Shown one piece after another: positions 1 through 8,239 of a stretch of DNA of 64,000 nucleotides; within the stretch, counting starts at the first letter, position 1; each line of letters starts with the position of its first letter. The DNA lies in the NCBI GenBank assembly GCA_964621165.1, contig CAZULC010000011.1, forward strand, positions 4,258-68,257. The letters are read 5' to 3'. The position numbers and the translations under genes are program-made. This DNA is from UMGS1696 sp964621165. Lineage in GTDB: Bacteria; Bacillota; Clostridia; Oscillospirales; CAG-272. The notes below the pieces were generated by a model that searched no databases, was not told the origin of the DNA, and worked only from the letters and a program-made list of their open reading frames with translations.

Positions 1-1341
1 GATTACGACGGCAGATCACTGAGGATCTACACCTCAATAGACACAAACGACGCTACAAACGGCGACAGATTCATTCGCGGCACCGGCGAAATCACCGGTG
101 AGGCAGTCAATGACGCGGTGTATAACCGTAACCAGAAGGTGTCACAGCTTCTCGATATAAAGCTCGAATACGTTGAGGCAAACTACTATTACGCCGAAGT
201 TGTACCCAACCTCAAAACCGAAATTCAGAGCGGCAGCAATGACTGGGATATTATCGCAAATGACCTGCGTGCTATCGCAAACCTCTCCTCCGGCGGATAT
301 ATCAAGAATATTTACTCCACCAATATACTCGATCTCGAAAAGTCCTACTGGTACAGCGAAGCTATGGACGATCTTCAGTTCATAGAGGGCGGTAAATTCT
401 GTATTTTAGGCGACTACTTTACCGATATTATTGCATCCGCACACACCCTTTATGTAAATGAAACAAAAATGAATGCTCTCTATGGAGATACAGATTACGT
501 AAACAAAATGGTTTTTGACGGCACATGGACTATTGATGAGTGGACTAAGATAGTTGATGCCGCATACGAAGACACAAACGGCAACGGTACAGCTGATTCT
601 GATGACTTTTACGGCTATACGTCAATCGGCTACTGGGGTCCCGCTATTCCATCACTCATGGGTATGGACATTCAGTTTGTAACGAAGACAGACGATGGCG
701 TTGAATATTCGTTCAACAACGAAAAATCCATAACCGTTCTTGAAAAGCTAAACGCACTGTACTTCTCTACCGGAACAAACGCGGGACTGAGCGATGTTAC
801 AGATATGCGTACGAACTTCGCAAACGGCAGTACTCTGTTCATGGGATATAACCGTCTCGGCGATATGGAATACCTCCGCGACGTCGAATTTGAAGTAGGC
901 GTTGTTCCTTACCCAAAGTATGACACAGCTCAGGAAAACTATAATACATCCCTCCACGACACAACCGAAATCGGTGCTATTCCCTCATTCGTCGTAGGAG
1001 ACGACCTCAATTTCGTACTCACATGTCTCGAAGTTCTGTGCCGTGAAACTTCCAAGACCGTTATCCCAGAGTACTACGAAAACGGACTTAAAGTCAAGTA
1101 TGCTGACGGTGAGGATGACGCCAAGATGGTTGACATAATCCATGATTCCATATGCTCACCGTTCGCTGTGGCATATGACGAACTTCTTGGCAACTTCCTC
1201 CTTAGAAACTGCCTCCTTGACAGACTTGCCGAAAATTCCACCGATTTCGCTTCCGCTTACAAGACCTACGAAAAATCTGGAAACAAGCTGCTAAGAAAGA
1301 TAACTGACAACTTTAAGGAAGTTATCGAAAATGATCCGTAA
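1..1341 (+). CDS. Extracellular solute-binding lipoprotein, 5' end outside window
   Basis: Codons are open from base 1 to the TAA at 1339-1341, so this is the C-terminal 446 residues of a longer protein. From its first residues (DYDGRSLRIYTSID) it aligns with the complete paralogue at 1716-3239, so the missing part should be the lipoprotein signal and acidic linker. The family is ABC-type solute-binding proteins, probably for sugars or oligosaccharides, held on the outer face of the membrane; this assignment comes from overall character, not a diagnostic motif. Residues encoded up to base 271 differ from the paralogue at many positions, while everything from 272 on is identical to it at base level. 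No permease or ATPase gene is nearby, so transport would need partners elsewhere. The methionine-type start at 118 (GTG) is internal and should not be used. Confidence 0.8.
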   Translation, partial: DYDGRSLRIYTSIDTNDATNGDRFIRGTGEITGEAVNDAVYNRNQKVSQLLDIKLEYVEANYYYAEVVPNLKTEIQSGSNDWDIIANDLRAIANLSSGGYIKNIYSTNILDLEKSYWYSEAMDDLQFIEGGKFCILGDYFTDIIASAHTLYVNETKMNALYGDTDYVNKMVFDGTWTIDEWTKIVDAAYEDTNGNGTADSDDFYGYTSIGYWGPAIPSLMGMDIQFVTKTDDGVEYSFNNEKSITVLEKLNALYFSTGTNAGLSDVTDMRTNFANGSTLFMGYNRLGDMEYLRDVEFEVGVVPYPKYDTAQENYNTSLHDTTEIGAIPSFVVGDDLNFVLTCLEVLCRETSKTVIPEYYENGLKVKYADGEDDAKMVDIIHDSICSPFAVAYDELLGNFLLRNCLLDRLAENSTDFASAYKTYEKSGNKLLRKITDNFKEVIENDP

Positions 1342-1370
1342 GCCTTATATAAAGTCAAAATAAATACAAT

Positions 1371-1418
1371 AATCCCCGGGAATGAGAATATACTCAGACT
1401 CGGGGGATATTTTTTATA
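1371..1418. terminator. Terminator after the first solute-binding gene
   Basis: An imperfect stem (TCCCCGGGAATGAGA against CTCAGACTCGGGGGA) is followed by a T-rich run. It lies about 30 bp after the stop codon and is duplicated at 3269-3316. Confidence 0.65.
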
Positions 1419-1429
1419 ATTAAGTTAAA

Positions 1430-1530
1430 TTAAAGCTGAGAGCGGATAATTTTACCGCTGGTGGTTTTCGGTAAATCCGACTTGAATTCCACGATTCTCG
1501 GGTATTTGTAAGGAGCGGTGTTCTTCTTGA
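1430..1530 (-). pseudogene. Duplicated 3' fragment of the acyl-CoA synthetase gene
   Basis: These bases are identical to 3328-3428, the last 33 codons and stop of the XRE-cupin-acyl-CoA synthetase gene. Homology ends abruptly at 1530/1531. It has no start and is a by-product of the duplication. Confidence 0.85.
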
Positions 1531-1603
1531 TTTAGATTCAAAACTTAATAATAACCGAAATAAGAAATATTTGTAAATTTACGGCTCGATTGTGCTTTTT
1601 GTA

Positions 1604-1632
1604 TTGACAAATTTGCATCAAACTGCTACAAT
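1604..1632 (+). promoter_or_regulatory. Promoter of the second solute-binding gene
   Basis: TTGACA at 1604-1609 and TACAAT at 1627-1632 are 17 bp apart, a near-consensus vegetative promoter. The predicted transcript starts near 1639, about 75 nt before the ATG at 1716. The site lies in unique sequence right of the fragment breakpoint. Confidence 0.8.
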
Positions 1633-1715
1633 AACTATATCCTTAAATAATGTTGAATAACATATATTTAAGAAATATATGTGTTTGCATTAACTATTTT
1701 ACGGAGGAAATTATC

Positions 1716-3239
1716 ATGAAAAAGATGGTTGCATTGTTTCTTGTGACTGTTCAGTTGCTACTCGCACTTGCCGCCTGCTCAAATGGTGACAGCGATACAG
1801 AAACTACGTCTGTGACAAATGAAAATACGCCGTCCGATGAGCAGACAGAAACGGAAGAACAGACTGAAACAGAAGAGCCTGATCCTTTTGCGGATGTGGA
1901 TTACGATGGCAGAGCACTGAGGATTTACACCTCAATCGACACAGACGACGCCACAAACGGGGATCGATTTATCCGGGGCTCAGGCGAAATCACCGGTGAG
2001 GCAGTCAATGACGCGGTGTATAACCGTAACCAGCAGGTGTCACAGCTTCTCAACATAAACTTAGAGTACACTGAAGCCAACTATAATATGACCGTCGTTC
2101 TTGCCAATCTGAAAAATGAAATTCAGTCTGGAACAAACGATTGGGATGTCATAGCAAATGACATACGCACTATCGCAAACCTCTCCTCCGGCGGATATAT
2201 CAAGAATATTTACTCCACCAATATACTCGATCTCGAAAAGTCCTACTGGTACAGCGAAGCTATGGACGATCTTCAGTTCATAGAGGGCGGTAAATTCTGT
2301 ATTTTAGGCGACTACTTTACCGATATTATTGCATCCGCACACACCCTTTATGTAAATGAAACAAAAATGAATGCTCTCTATGGAGATACAGATTACGTAA
2401 ACAAAATGGTTTTTGACGGCACATGGACTATTGATGAGTGGACTAAGATAGTTGATGCCGCATACGAAGACACAAACGGCAACGGTACAGCTGATTCTGA
2501 TGACTTTTACGGCTATACGTCAATCGGCTACTGGGGTCCCGCTATTCCATCACTCATGGGTATGGACATTCAGTTTGTAACGAAGACAGACGATGGCGTT
2601 GAATATTCGTTCAACAACGAAAAATCCATAACCGTTCTTGAAAAGCTAAACGCACTGTACTTCTCTACCGGAACAAACGCGGGACTGAGCGATGTTACAG
2701 ATATGCGTACGAACTTCGCAAACGGCAGTACTCTGTTCATGGGATATAACCGTCTCGGCGATATGGAATACCTCCGCGACGTCGAATTTGAAGTAGGCGT
2801 TGTTCCTTACCCAAAGTATGACACAGCTCAGGAAAACTATAATACATCCCTCCACGACACAACCGAAATCGGTGCTATTCCCTCATTCGTCGTAGGAGAC
2901 GACCTCAATTTCGTACTCACATGTCTCGAAGTTCTGTGCCGTGAAACTTCCAAGACCGTTATCCCAGAGTACTACGAAAACGGACTTAAAGTCAAGTATG
3001 CTGACGGTGAGGATGACGCCAAGATGGTTGACATAATCCATGATTCCATATGCTCACCGTTCGCTGTGGCATATGACGAACTTCTTGGCAACTTCCTCCT
3101 TAGAAACTGCCTCCTTGACAGACTTGCCGAAAATTCCACCGATTTCGCTTCCGCTTACAAGACCTACGAAAAATCTGGAAACAAGCTGCTAAGAAAGATA
3201 ACTGACAACTTTAAGGAAGTTATCGAAAATGATCCGTAA
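1716..3239 (+). CDS. Extracellular solute-binding lipoprotein
   Basis: The 507-residue protein starts at ATG 1716, chosen because GGAGGA lies 7 bases upstream and because the signal peptide begins there; an in-frame ATG at 1650 would put 22 unrelated residues ahead of it. Residues 1-21 are a lipoprotein signal with lipobox LAAC and Cys21 as the lipidated residue. Residues 22-60 are an acidic Ser/Thr/Glu linker. The remainder resembles large family-1 ABC solute-binding proteins, with a DxNGNGxADxDD stretch like a calcium-binding loop. Substrate unknown, probably a carbohydrate. It has its own promoter, no transporter genes beside it, and a near-twin just upstream. The two differ only over the N-terminal part, up to the codon near 2170. 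Confidence 0.85.
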   Translation: MKKMVALFLVTVQLLLALAACSNGDSDTETTSVTNENTPSDEQTETEEQTETEEPDPFADVDYDGRALRIYTSIDTDDATNGDRFIRGSGEITGEAVNDAVYNRNQQVSQLLNINLEYTEANYNMTVVLANLKNEIQSGTNDWDVIANDIRTIANLSSGGYIKNIYSTNILDLEKSYWYSEAMDDLQFIEGGKFCILGDYFTDIIASAHTLYVNETKMNALYGDTDYVNKMVFDGTWTIDEWTKIVDAAYEDTNGNGTADSDDFYGYTSIGYWGPAIPSLMGMDIQFVTKTDDGVEYSFNNEKSITVLEKLNALYFSTGTNAGLSDVTDMRTNFANGSTLFMGYNRLGDMEYLRDVEFEVGVVPYPKYDTAQENYNTSLHDTTEIGAIPSFVVGDDLNFVLTCLEVLCRETSKTVIPEYYENGLKVKYADGEDDAKMVDIIHDSICSPFAVAYDELLGNFLLRNCLLDRLAENSTDFASAYKTYEKSGNKLLRKITDNFKEVIENDP

Positions 3240-3428
3240 GCCTTATATAAAGTCAAAATAAATACAATAATCCCCGGGAATGAGAATATACTCAGACTCG
3301 GGGGATATTTTTTATAATTAAGTTAAATTAAAGCTGAGAGCGGATAATTTTACCGCTGGTGGTTTTCGGTAAATCCGACTTGAATTCCACGATTCTCGGG
3401 TATTTGTAAGGAGCGGTGTTCTTCTTGA
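2170..3428 (+). repeat. Long direct repeat, right copy
   Basis: This is the right-hand copy of the 1259-bp repeat. It is the copy in native context, since it runs into the intact acyl-CoA synthetase gene, whereas the left copy ends inside a fragment of that gene. Confidence 0.9.
3269..3316. terminator. Terminator between convergent genes
   Basis: This is the same imperfect GC stem and T-rich tail as at 1371-1418. It separates the plus-strand solute-binding gene from the 3' end of the minus-strand acyl-CoA synthetase gene and may act in both directions. Confidence 0.65.
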
Positions 3429-5619
3429 CGTAGTTCTGGATTTCCTTTTTAAGTTCGTCCGACGGAACAGTTCCCTTCGTCAGCACGATTGAGGCTTTCA
3501 CTATCTGTCCTCTAACCTCGTCAGGAACCGCGGAAACGCCGCACTCGAGGACGTAGGGAAGTTCCATGATGACGTTTTCTATCTCGAAAGGACCGATTCT
3601 GTAGCCGGAGGACTTGATTACGTCGTCTATGCGGCTGACGTACCATAAAAATCCATCTTCGTCCCGCCATGCCAAATCTCCCGTGTGGTAGTAGCCGTCG
3701 TGCCACGATTCCCGGGTCTTTTCCTCGTCGCGGTAGTAACCCATGAACAGTCCGCAGGGTGCGCCACCCGACACATTCACGCAGATTTCTCCTGTCTCAC
3801 CGTTTGCGGTCTCGTTCCCGTCGGAGTCGAGAAGACGCACGTCGTAAATCGGACATGGTTTGCCCATCGAGCCTAACTTGTGGGGTGCGCCGACTAAATT
3901 GCCAATCATGCAGGTTGTCTCCGACTGACCGAAGCCCTCCATGATTTCAAGCCCCGTCGCTTCCTTGAACTGCTTGTAAACCTCCGGGTTCAGAGCTTCT
4001 CCGGCAGTTGTGGCATGCTTCAGGGAAGAGAAGTCGTACTTTGTGAGGTCTTCCTTTATCAGCATGCGGTACATTGTGGGAGGCGCACAGAAGGTGGTGA
4101 TTTTGTATTTCTTGAACATGGGCAGAATCTTTGCCGCATCGAACCTGTCAAAGTCATAGACAAACGTTGCAGCCTCGCACATCCACTGACCGTACAGCTT
4201 GCCCCACATGGCCTTAGCCCAGCCTGTGTCGGATATGGTGAAGTGAAGTCCGGTATCGGAGGAGTCAACGCAGTGCCAATATTTCGCCGTGTGGAAGTGG
4301 CCGAGAGCATACTTGTAGTTGTGTGCCGCGATTTTCGGGTAGCCCGTTGTTCCGCTGGTGAAGAACATCATCATTGGCTCGTTGCCGCAGGGGGAGTCGT
4401 CAGTCCGTTCAAACTTGCCGCTGAACAGGTTGTATTCCTCGTTGAAGTTCCTCCAGCCCTCACGCTCGCCGTTTACGATGATTTTCACCTTCAAATCCGG
4501 ACATCCGGCGGCGGCAATGTCAACCTGATGCGCCGTGTCACCGTCGGCTGTGCAGAGGATTGCGGAAACTCCTGCGGCTTTGAAGCGGTAGTCGAAGTCG
4601 TGGGACACAAGCTGAGCCGTCGCGGGAATGGCTATAGCCCCCAATTTATTTAAGCCGAGTATGGCGAACCAGAACTGATAATGCCGCTTGAGCACCAGCA
4701 TTACTCTATCCCCACGCTTGATTCCGAGGGACTTGAAGTAGTTTGCGCACTGGGATGAAGCACGGGAAATGTCTTTGAATGTGAACCGCTTTTCCGTCAC
4801 GCCGTCGTTTGCTACGTAAACCATAGCGGGCTTGTCAGGCTTTTCCCGGCCTAGAGCGTCCACTATGTCAAAGGCGAAGTTGAATTTGTCCGCGTTTTTG
4901 AAGCTGATTTTCACGGGAGTGCCGTTTTCGTTCTTTTCCACGTCTACGAACCGACGGTAAATCCGCTCTTCCTTCGAGGACTCAGCCGCCTTTCCGCTGA
5001 ACTGGATTCCGTCCGCTCTCTTGCTCTTGTCCTCTCCTGCGGGATTGAGAACGATTGCGTAGAATAAGCACTCTCCGCCTACCGCTGTCATTCCGTGAGG
5101 TGTGGAGCTGTCGTAGTAGATGCTGTCCCCTTCGTGAAGGATTTCCCGATGCCCGCCGACGATAACCTTGAGAGTACCTTTCACTACGATGTCGCATTCC
5201 TGACCCTCGTGAGTGGTAAGTTCCACGTCGTCACGCTCTCTCTCCGGCGAATATTCAGCCGTGACAAGAAGAGGTTCCGCTATACGGTTCCTGAAAGACG
5301 AAGCTAGATTGTAGTATGTCAGCCCGTGAGCCTGCTCGATTTTCTGCCCTTCTCCGGCTCTCGTGACCGTCAGCTTGCCCAGCTTAGGGCTGTTTCCTTC
5401 GATAATGTCGGTTACGTCCACGTTGAAGGCAAGGGCGCAGCGGTAGATGAAGGCGAAGGTCAGGCTTTCCTCACCCCGTTCGCACCGCAGATATTCTTCA
5501 ACTGTAGTTCCGGTTTTCTTTGCCATTTCCGCAGGGGTGAAGCCCTCGATTTCCCTCAGCTCCGCCACACGGCTGGCAACCTCGTGCATTTTAAATTCAA
5601 GTCCAGTTATGTTTGACAT
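3328..5619 (-). CDS. XRE-cupin-acyl-CoA synthetase fusion protein
   Basis: The 763-residue protein has three parts. Residues 10-75 form an XRE-type helix-turn-helix (ELREIEGFTPAEMAKKTG, then EYLRCERGEESLTF). Residues 115-190 form a cupin barrel (HEGQECDIVVKG, STPHGMTAVGGE). Residues 230-763 form an ANL-superfamily adenylating enzyme with the ATP loop FFTSGTTGYPK near 423, YHTGDLAWRDEDG, and the C-terminal catalytic lysine in TTSGK six residues from the end. The enzyme part resembles acetyl- or medium-chain acyl-CoA synthetases, which form an acyl-AMP and then the acyl-CoA; the substrate cannot be read from sequence. The fusion suggests that DNA binding or folding is linked to a small-molecule ligand. 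An AAGGA site precedes the ATG. It follows the kinase gene by 17 bp in one operon, whose promoter carries a palindrome. Confidence 0.88.
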   Translation of the reverse strand: MSNITGLEFKMHEVASRVAELREIEGFTPAEMAKKTGTTVEEYLRCERGEESLTFAFIYRCALAFNVDVTDIIEGNSPKLGKLTVTRAGEGQKIEQAHGLTYYNLASSFRNRIAEPLLVTAEYSPERERDDVELTTHEGQECDIVVKGTLKVIVGGHREILHEGDSIYYDSSTPHGMTAVGGECLFYAIVLNPAGEDKSKRADGIQFSGKAAESSKEERIYRRFVDVEKNENGTPVKISFKNADKFNFAFDIVDALGREKPDKPAMVYVANDGVTEKRFTFKDISRASSQCANYFKSLGIKRGDRVMLVLKRHYQFWFAILGLNKLGAIAIPATAQLVSHDFDYRFKAAGVSAILCTADGDTAHQVDIAAAGCPDLKVKIIVNGEREGWRNFNEEYNLFSGKFERTDDSPCGNEPMMMFFTSGTTGYPKIAAHNYKYALGHFHTAKYWHCVDSSDTGLHFTISDTGWAKAMWGKLYGQWMCEAATFVYDFDRFDAAKILPMFKKYKITTFCAPPTMYRMLIKEDLTKYDFSSLKHATTAGEALNPEVYKQFKEATGLEIMEGFGQSETTCMIGNLVGAPHKLGSMGKPCPIYDVRLLDSDGNETANGETGEICVNVSGGAPCGLFMGYYRDEEKTRESWHDGYYHTGDLAWRDEDGFLWYVSRIDDVIKSSGYRIGPFEIENVIMELPYVLECGVSAVPDEVRGQIVKASIVLTKGTVPSDELKKEIQNYVKKNTAPYKYPRIVEFKSDLPKTTSGKIIRSQL

Positions 5620-5636
5620 GATTGTTCCTTTTTATT

Positions 5637-6155
5637 TTAAATTTTACTCGTGATCCATTTGTGCGCCGCCTCAGCTGCTTCCGTCGGGATAAGGTGGGTC
5701 GTGTCAAGCAGCGTGATCTCTGGTGAGGTTTTGTCGTGGTTTTCCTGTAACCAGCGGTTGAAGTCAACGGAGCTTTTTATCCAGCCCTCGTCAGTCACGC
5801 CACGCCCGACTTTCATCCGGCGTATCAGCTCGTCTTCGTCACAGACCGCCGCAAGATAGTGTATATTAGTGAACAGTTCTCTTTCCGGCTGGGATTCAAA
5901 TTGCTCGGGGACCCCGCATCCGCATAACACCACCGGCTTGCTGATTTGGGAAATGCTGGCTGAAAGTCTCATCCATGTGCGGCGGAAGTCCCGGTAGCCG
6001 TCCTCTGTGGTGTCGTAGATTTTGCACCAGAGCAGGTCCCCCTCCATGACGACGTAGTCCCGCTCGTTTTGGAACAGGATTTCGCATAAGGTTGTTTTTC
6101 CCACGCAGGAGGCTCCCGTGACGACAAAAAGCGGCTGTTTTATTGTAGGGGTCAT
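5637..6155 (-). CDS. Small P-loop kinase-like ATPase
   Basis: The 172-residue protein has a Walker A motif GASCVGKTTL at residues 13-22, an acidic residue in the following strand (VMEGDLLW), and basic positions near 120 (RRMKVGRG) that fit a lid. This is the layout of small nucleoside or metabolite kinases of the AAA_18/cytidylate-kinase type. The substrate is unknown. It is the first gene of the operon with the XRE-cupin-acyl-CoA synthetase, so it may act on a related small molecule, but that is inference from position alone. Confidence 0.65.
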   Translation of the reverse strand: MTPTIKQPLFVVTGASCVGKTTLCEILFQNERDYVVMEGDLLWCKIYDTTEDGYRDFRRTWMRLSASISQISKPVVLCGCGVPEQFESQPERELFTNIHYLAAVCDEDELIRRMKVGRGVTDEGWIKSSVDFNRWLQENHDKTSPEITLLDTTHLIPTEAAEAAHKWITSKI

Positions 6156-6190
6156 GTGGTATTCCTCATTTGAGCCAAAAAACGCTATTA

Positions 6191-6215
6191 GGTTTATTTT
6201 AGACTAAAATCAACC
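6191..6215. promoter_or_regulatory. Palindromic operator over the -10 box
   Basis: The sequence GGTT-T-ATTTTAG-A-CTAAAAT-C-AACC is an inverted repeat in which 11 of 12 arm positions match. It covers the -10 box of the minus-strand promoter. Bound protein would block RNA polymerase. The obvious candidate is the XRE domain of the operon's own synthetase; this is inference. Confidence 0.6.
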
Positions 6216-6224
6216 TTTTGTCAA
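6196..6224 (-). promoter_or_regulatory. Promoter of the kinase/acyl-CoA synthetase operon
   Basis: On the minus strand, TTGACA (6219-6224) and TAAAAT (6196-6201) are 17 bp apart. The start site would be near 6189, giving a leader of about 35 nt. Confidence 0.75.
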
Positions 6225-6359
6225 GGGATTTGCTTAAATTTATGCCGGAGAATGAATAATTTTGCGTTTTTCTGCCGCGCGGGAACAAAATCATATCGGC
6301 AGTACAAAAAAACTGCGGATTTTTTTTCGCGGATTTTCAGAAAAATTTCGCCTGAGGTA

Positions 6360-6388
6360 TTGACAAACCCGTCCGGCTGTGATATAAT
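6360..6388 (+). promoter_or_regulatory. Promoter of tRNA-Thr
   Basis: TTGACA (6360-6365) and TATAAT (6383-6388) are 17 bp apart, about 85 bp ahead of the tRNA. Confidence 0.8.
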
Positions 6389-6472
6389 AATACCCGCTGA
6401 GACAAGCTCACATTGAGGCAGGCTCTAAGGGACAAGCTTCCGCTGAGACAAACATCTTGCAAAATTGAATAT

Positions 6473-6545
6473 GCTAATATGGCTCAGTTGGTAGAGCACA
6501 TCCTTGGTAAGGATGAGGTCCCCGGTTCGAATCCGGGTATTAGCT
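6473..6545 (+). tRNA. tRNA-Thr (anticodon GGT)
   Basis: The full cloverleaf is visible in 73 nt: acceptor GCTAATA paired with TATTAGC, D arm GCTC/GAGC, anticodon arm CATCC-TTGGTAA-GGATG, T arm CCCGG-TTCGAAT-CCGGG. The loop gives anticodon GGT, reading ACC and ACT. No CCA is encoded. Confidence 0.97.
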
Positions 6546-6554
6546 GATTAAGGC

Positions 6555-6584
6555 GGCATTCGTGTAAAAACGGGTGCCATTTTT
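6555..6584 (+). terminator. Terminator after tRNA-Thr
   Basis: GGCATTCGT pairs with ACGGGTGCC around a short A-rich loop and is followed by ATTTTT, ten bases after the tRNA. Confidence 0.65.
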
Positions 6585-6698
6585 CATTGTGTGAACATTG
6601 CCGTCACCGCCGGGTATCTATGGCATATTATATTACGGGAGAGAAGACCAAAACAAAAGCAGAGCGCAAATACGCCCTGCTTGGATATTATTTTTGGA

Positions 6699-7799
6699 TC
6701 AGTGGCAGAGGGAGTCGATTATCGCGTAGTTGCGGCGGAAGGCTTCCTTCTTGACCTCGATGATTCTCTCCATTTCCGCAAGCTGCTCAGCCGTGTAAGC
6801 GTCGGTCATTCCCGGTTTGAGCGTGCCTTTGTACATGCGGTCGAGAACCTGGGACCAGCCGATGTCAACCGTTGTGATGACGCCCGCGTTCTCCACTACT
6901 ACAAGGTTGGAGTTGCCCGCTAAAAGCTCCTCAACGGCTCTGACGCCCATCTTTGTGGCGAGAACTCTGTCGTCAAGTGTGGGGGAACCGCCGCGGACCA
7001 GATGAGCGAGACGGCAGAACTTTGACTCAACCCACAGTCTGTCGTTGCCCTCAGCTTCGGCAAGAGCCTTTGTCTCGTCGTTGATTCTCTTGGTCAGTCT
7101 CTCGCCCAGACCCGGGTATGCTTCCGATACGATTACAAGGAAGGAACGCTTGCCGTCGCGGCGGAGGTTGATTATCTTGTTCACGCACGCGTCCTCGTCG
7201 AAGGGAACCTCACGGATTGCGCAGGCTACAGCGGCGGAGGCAATGGCGGAGTTGAGAGCGATGTCGCCGGCGTTTCTGCCCATAACCTCGATTACGTTGC
7301 ATCTCGCGTGGGATTCGCAGGTGTCACGGAGTCTGTCCACGGCTTCGACTACGGTCTGCATTGCGGTGTGGAAGCCGATTGTGTTGTCGGAGGCTGTGAT
7401 GTCGTTGTCGATTGTGCCGGGTACGCCGATTGTGGGAATTCCTCTCACGGAAAGGTCAGTGGCGCCTCTGAATGTTCCGTCGCCGCCGATTGCAACAACA
7501 CCGTCGATTTCATGCTTTTTCAGAACGGAGATAGCCTTCTGCATGCCTTCCTCGGTTTTGAATTCGTCGCATCTGTCGGAGAACAGGAACGTGCCGGAGA
7601 GCTGGATTTTTGAAGAGACTGTGCGGTTGGTCATCTCAATCATTTCGTCATGAATCATACCGCGATAGCCGCCGAGAATTCCCATGACCTTAACGCCGTG
7701 AGAGTAAGCGGTTCTCGTGATTGCTCTGACTGCCGCATTCATGCCGGGAGCGTCGCCGCCGGAGGTCAGGACACCGATTTTTCTGAATTTTTTTTCCAT
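6699..7799 (-). CDS. pfkA: ATP-dependent 6-phosphofructokinase
   Basis: The 366-residue protein catalyses the committed glycolytic step, fructose 6-phosphate plus ATP to fructose 1,6-bisphosphate. Motifs are present in order: GVLTSGGDAPGMNAA at the N terminus, AIGGDGTFRGA near 100 and GVPGTIDNDI with the catalytic Asp near 130. The Gly in GGDG and the Gly in PGTIDND are the residues found in ATP-using enzymes; pyrophosphate-using relatives have Asp and Lys there. At 366 residues it is longer than the 320-residue E. coli type and matches the longer clostridial/actinobacterial form. AAGGA lies about 13 bases before the ATG. It appears to be transcribed alone. Confidence 0.93.
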   Translation of the reverse strand: MEKKFRKIGVLTSGGDAPGMNAAVRAITRTAYSHGVKVMGILGGYRGMIHDEMIEMTNRTVSSKIQLSGTFLFSDRCDEFKTEEGMQKAISVLKKHEIDGVVAIGGDGTFRGATDLSVRGIPTIGVPGTIDNDITASDNTIGFHTAMQTVVEAVDRLRDTCESHARCNVIEVMGRNAGDIALNSAIASAAVACAIREVPFDEDACVNKIINLRRDGKRSFLVIVSEAYPGLGERLTKRINDETKALAEAEGNDRLWVESKFCRLAHLVRGGSPTLDDRVLATKMGVRAVEELLAGNSNLVVVENAGVITTVDIGWSQVLDRMYKGTLKPGMTDAYTAEQLAEMERIIEVKKEAFRRNYAIIDSLCH

Positions 7800-8239
7800 G
7801 ACTGTATTATATCCTTTCAGGTTTACTTTTTGTAAAACTTGTAATACGCTCAGCTTCCGACGCTGGTATACATCGGGCTGACATTTTTCTACATTTTCTT
7901 ATTATAATACTCCACTCGCGGAAAATCAAGAGGGAAGAGTAATTCTTTTAGATTTTATAACAAAATTTTTACATTAGCGGGGAAGCCCCAACGGGCAAAA
8001 CGACATTTTTTCAGCTAAAACTGTTAGAACTCTCACGGTTCTATAGTTAAGCTCCCGCAGATCTGTACTACTGATGGCAATGTTTATAAAAAGTTCAGTA
8101 TAACGTCATAGACTCTTCTATATTTTGATGTAAAATTATAATATACTATTATTCTTTGCCGTCATATTAAGTTTATGCATGGAAAAGACGGCGGTAAAAA
8201 TAGTTTTTGTTGATAATTCTATGTAGTGCGAGGTAGGCT
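7800..8239. other. Divergent intergenic region, no gene seen
   Basis: These 440 AT-rich bases lie between divergent pfkA and the phosphate transporter gene and must hold both promoters. I could not pick a convincing -35/-10 pair for either side, nor a Pho-box array. No open frame here has a ribosome site. Confidence 0.5.

Larger units (their letters stand above)
272..1530 (+). repeat. Long direct repeat, left copy
   Basis: Bases 272-1530 match 2170-3428 with no difference that I can find by eye (1259 bp, offset 1898). The repeat spans the last 85 percent of the solute-binding gene, its terminator and about 100 bp of the 3' end of the convergent acyl-CoA synthetase gene. Identity stops sharply at both ends. 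Confidence 0.9.

Noticed and set aside
1531..1603. Small gene between the duplicated fragment and the promoter
   Set aside because: No frame longer than about 20 codons with a ribosome site.
4015..4653. Long open frame antisense to the acyl-CoA synthetase gene
   Set aside because: No ribosome site and no family pattern; it mirrors a well-supported coding region with all ANL motifs.
7970..8010. Riboswitch-like GGGGAAGCCCC hairpin upstream of the phosphate transporter
   Set aside because: Only a short stem without a recognisable aptamer core; not enough to name it.
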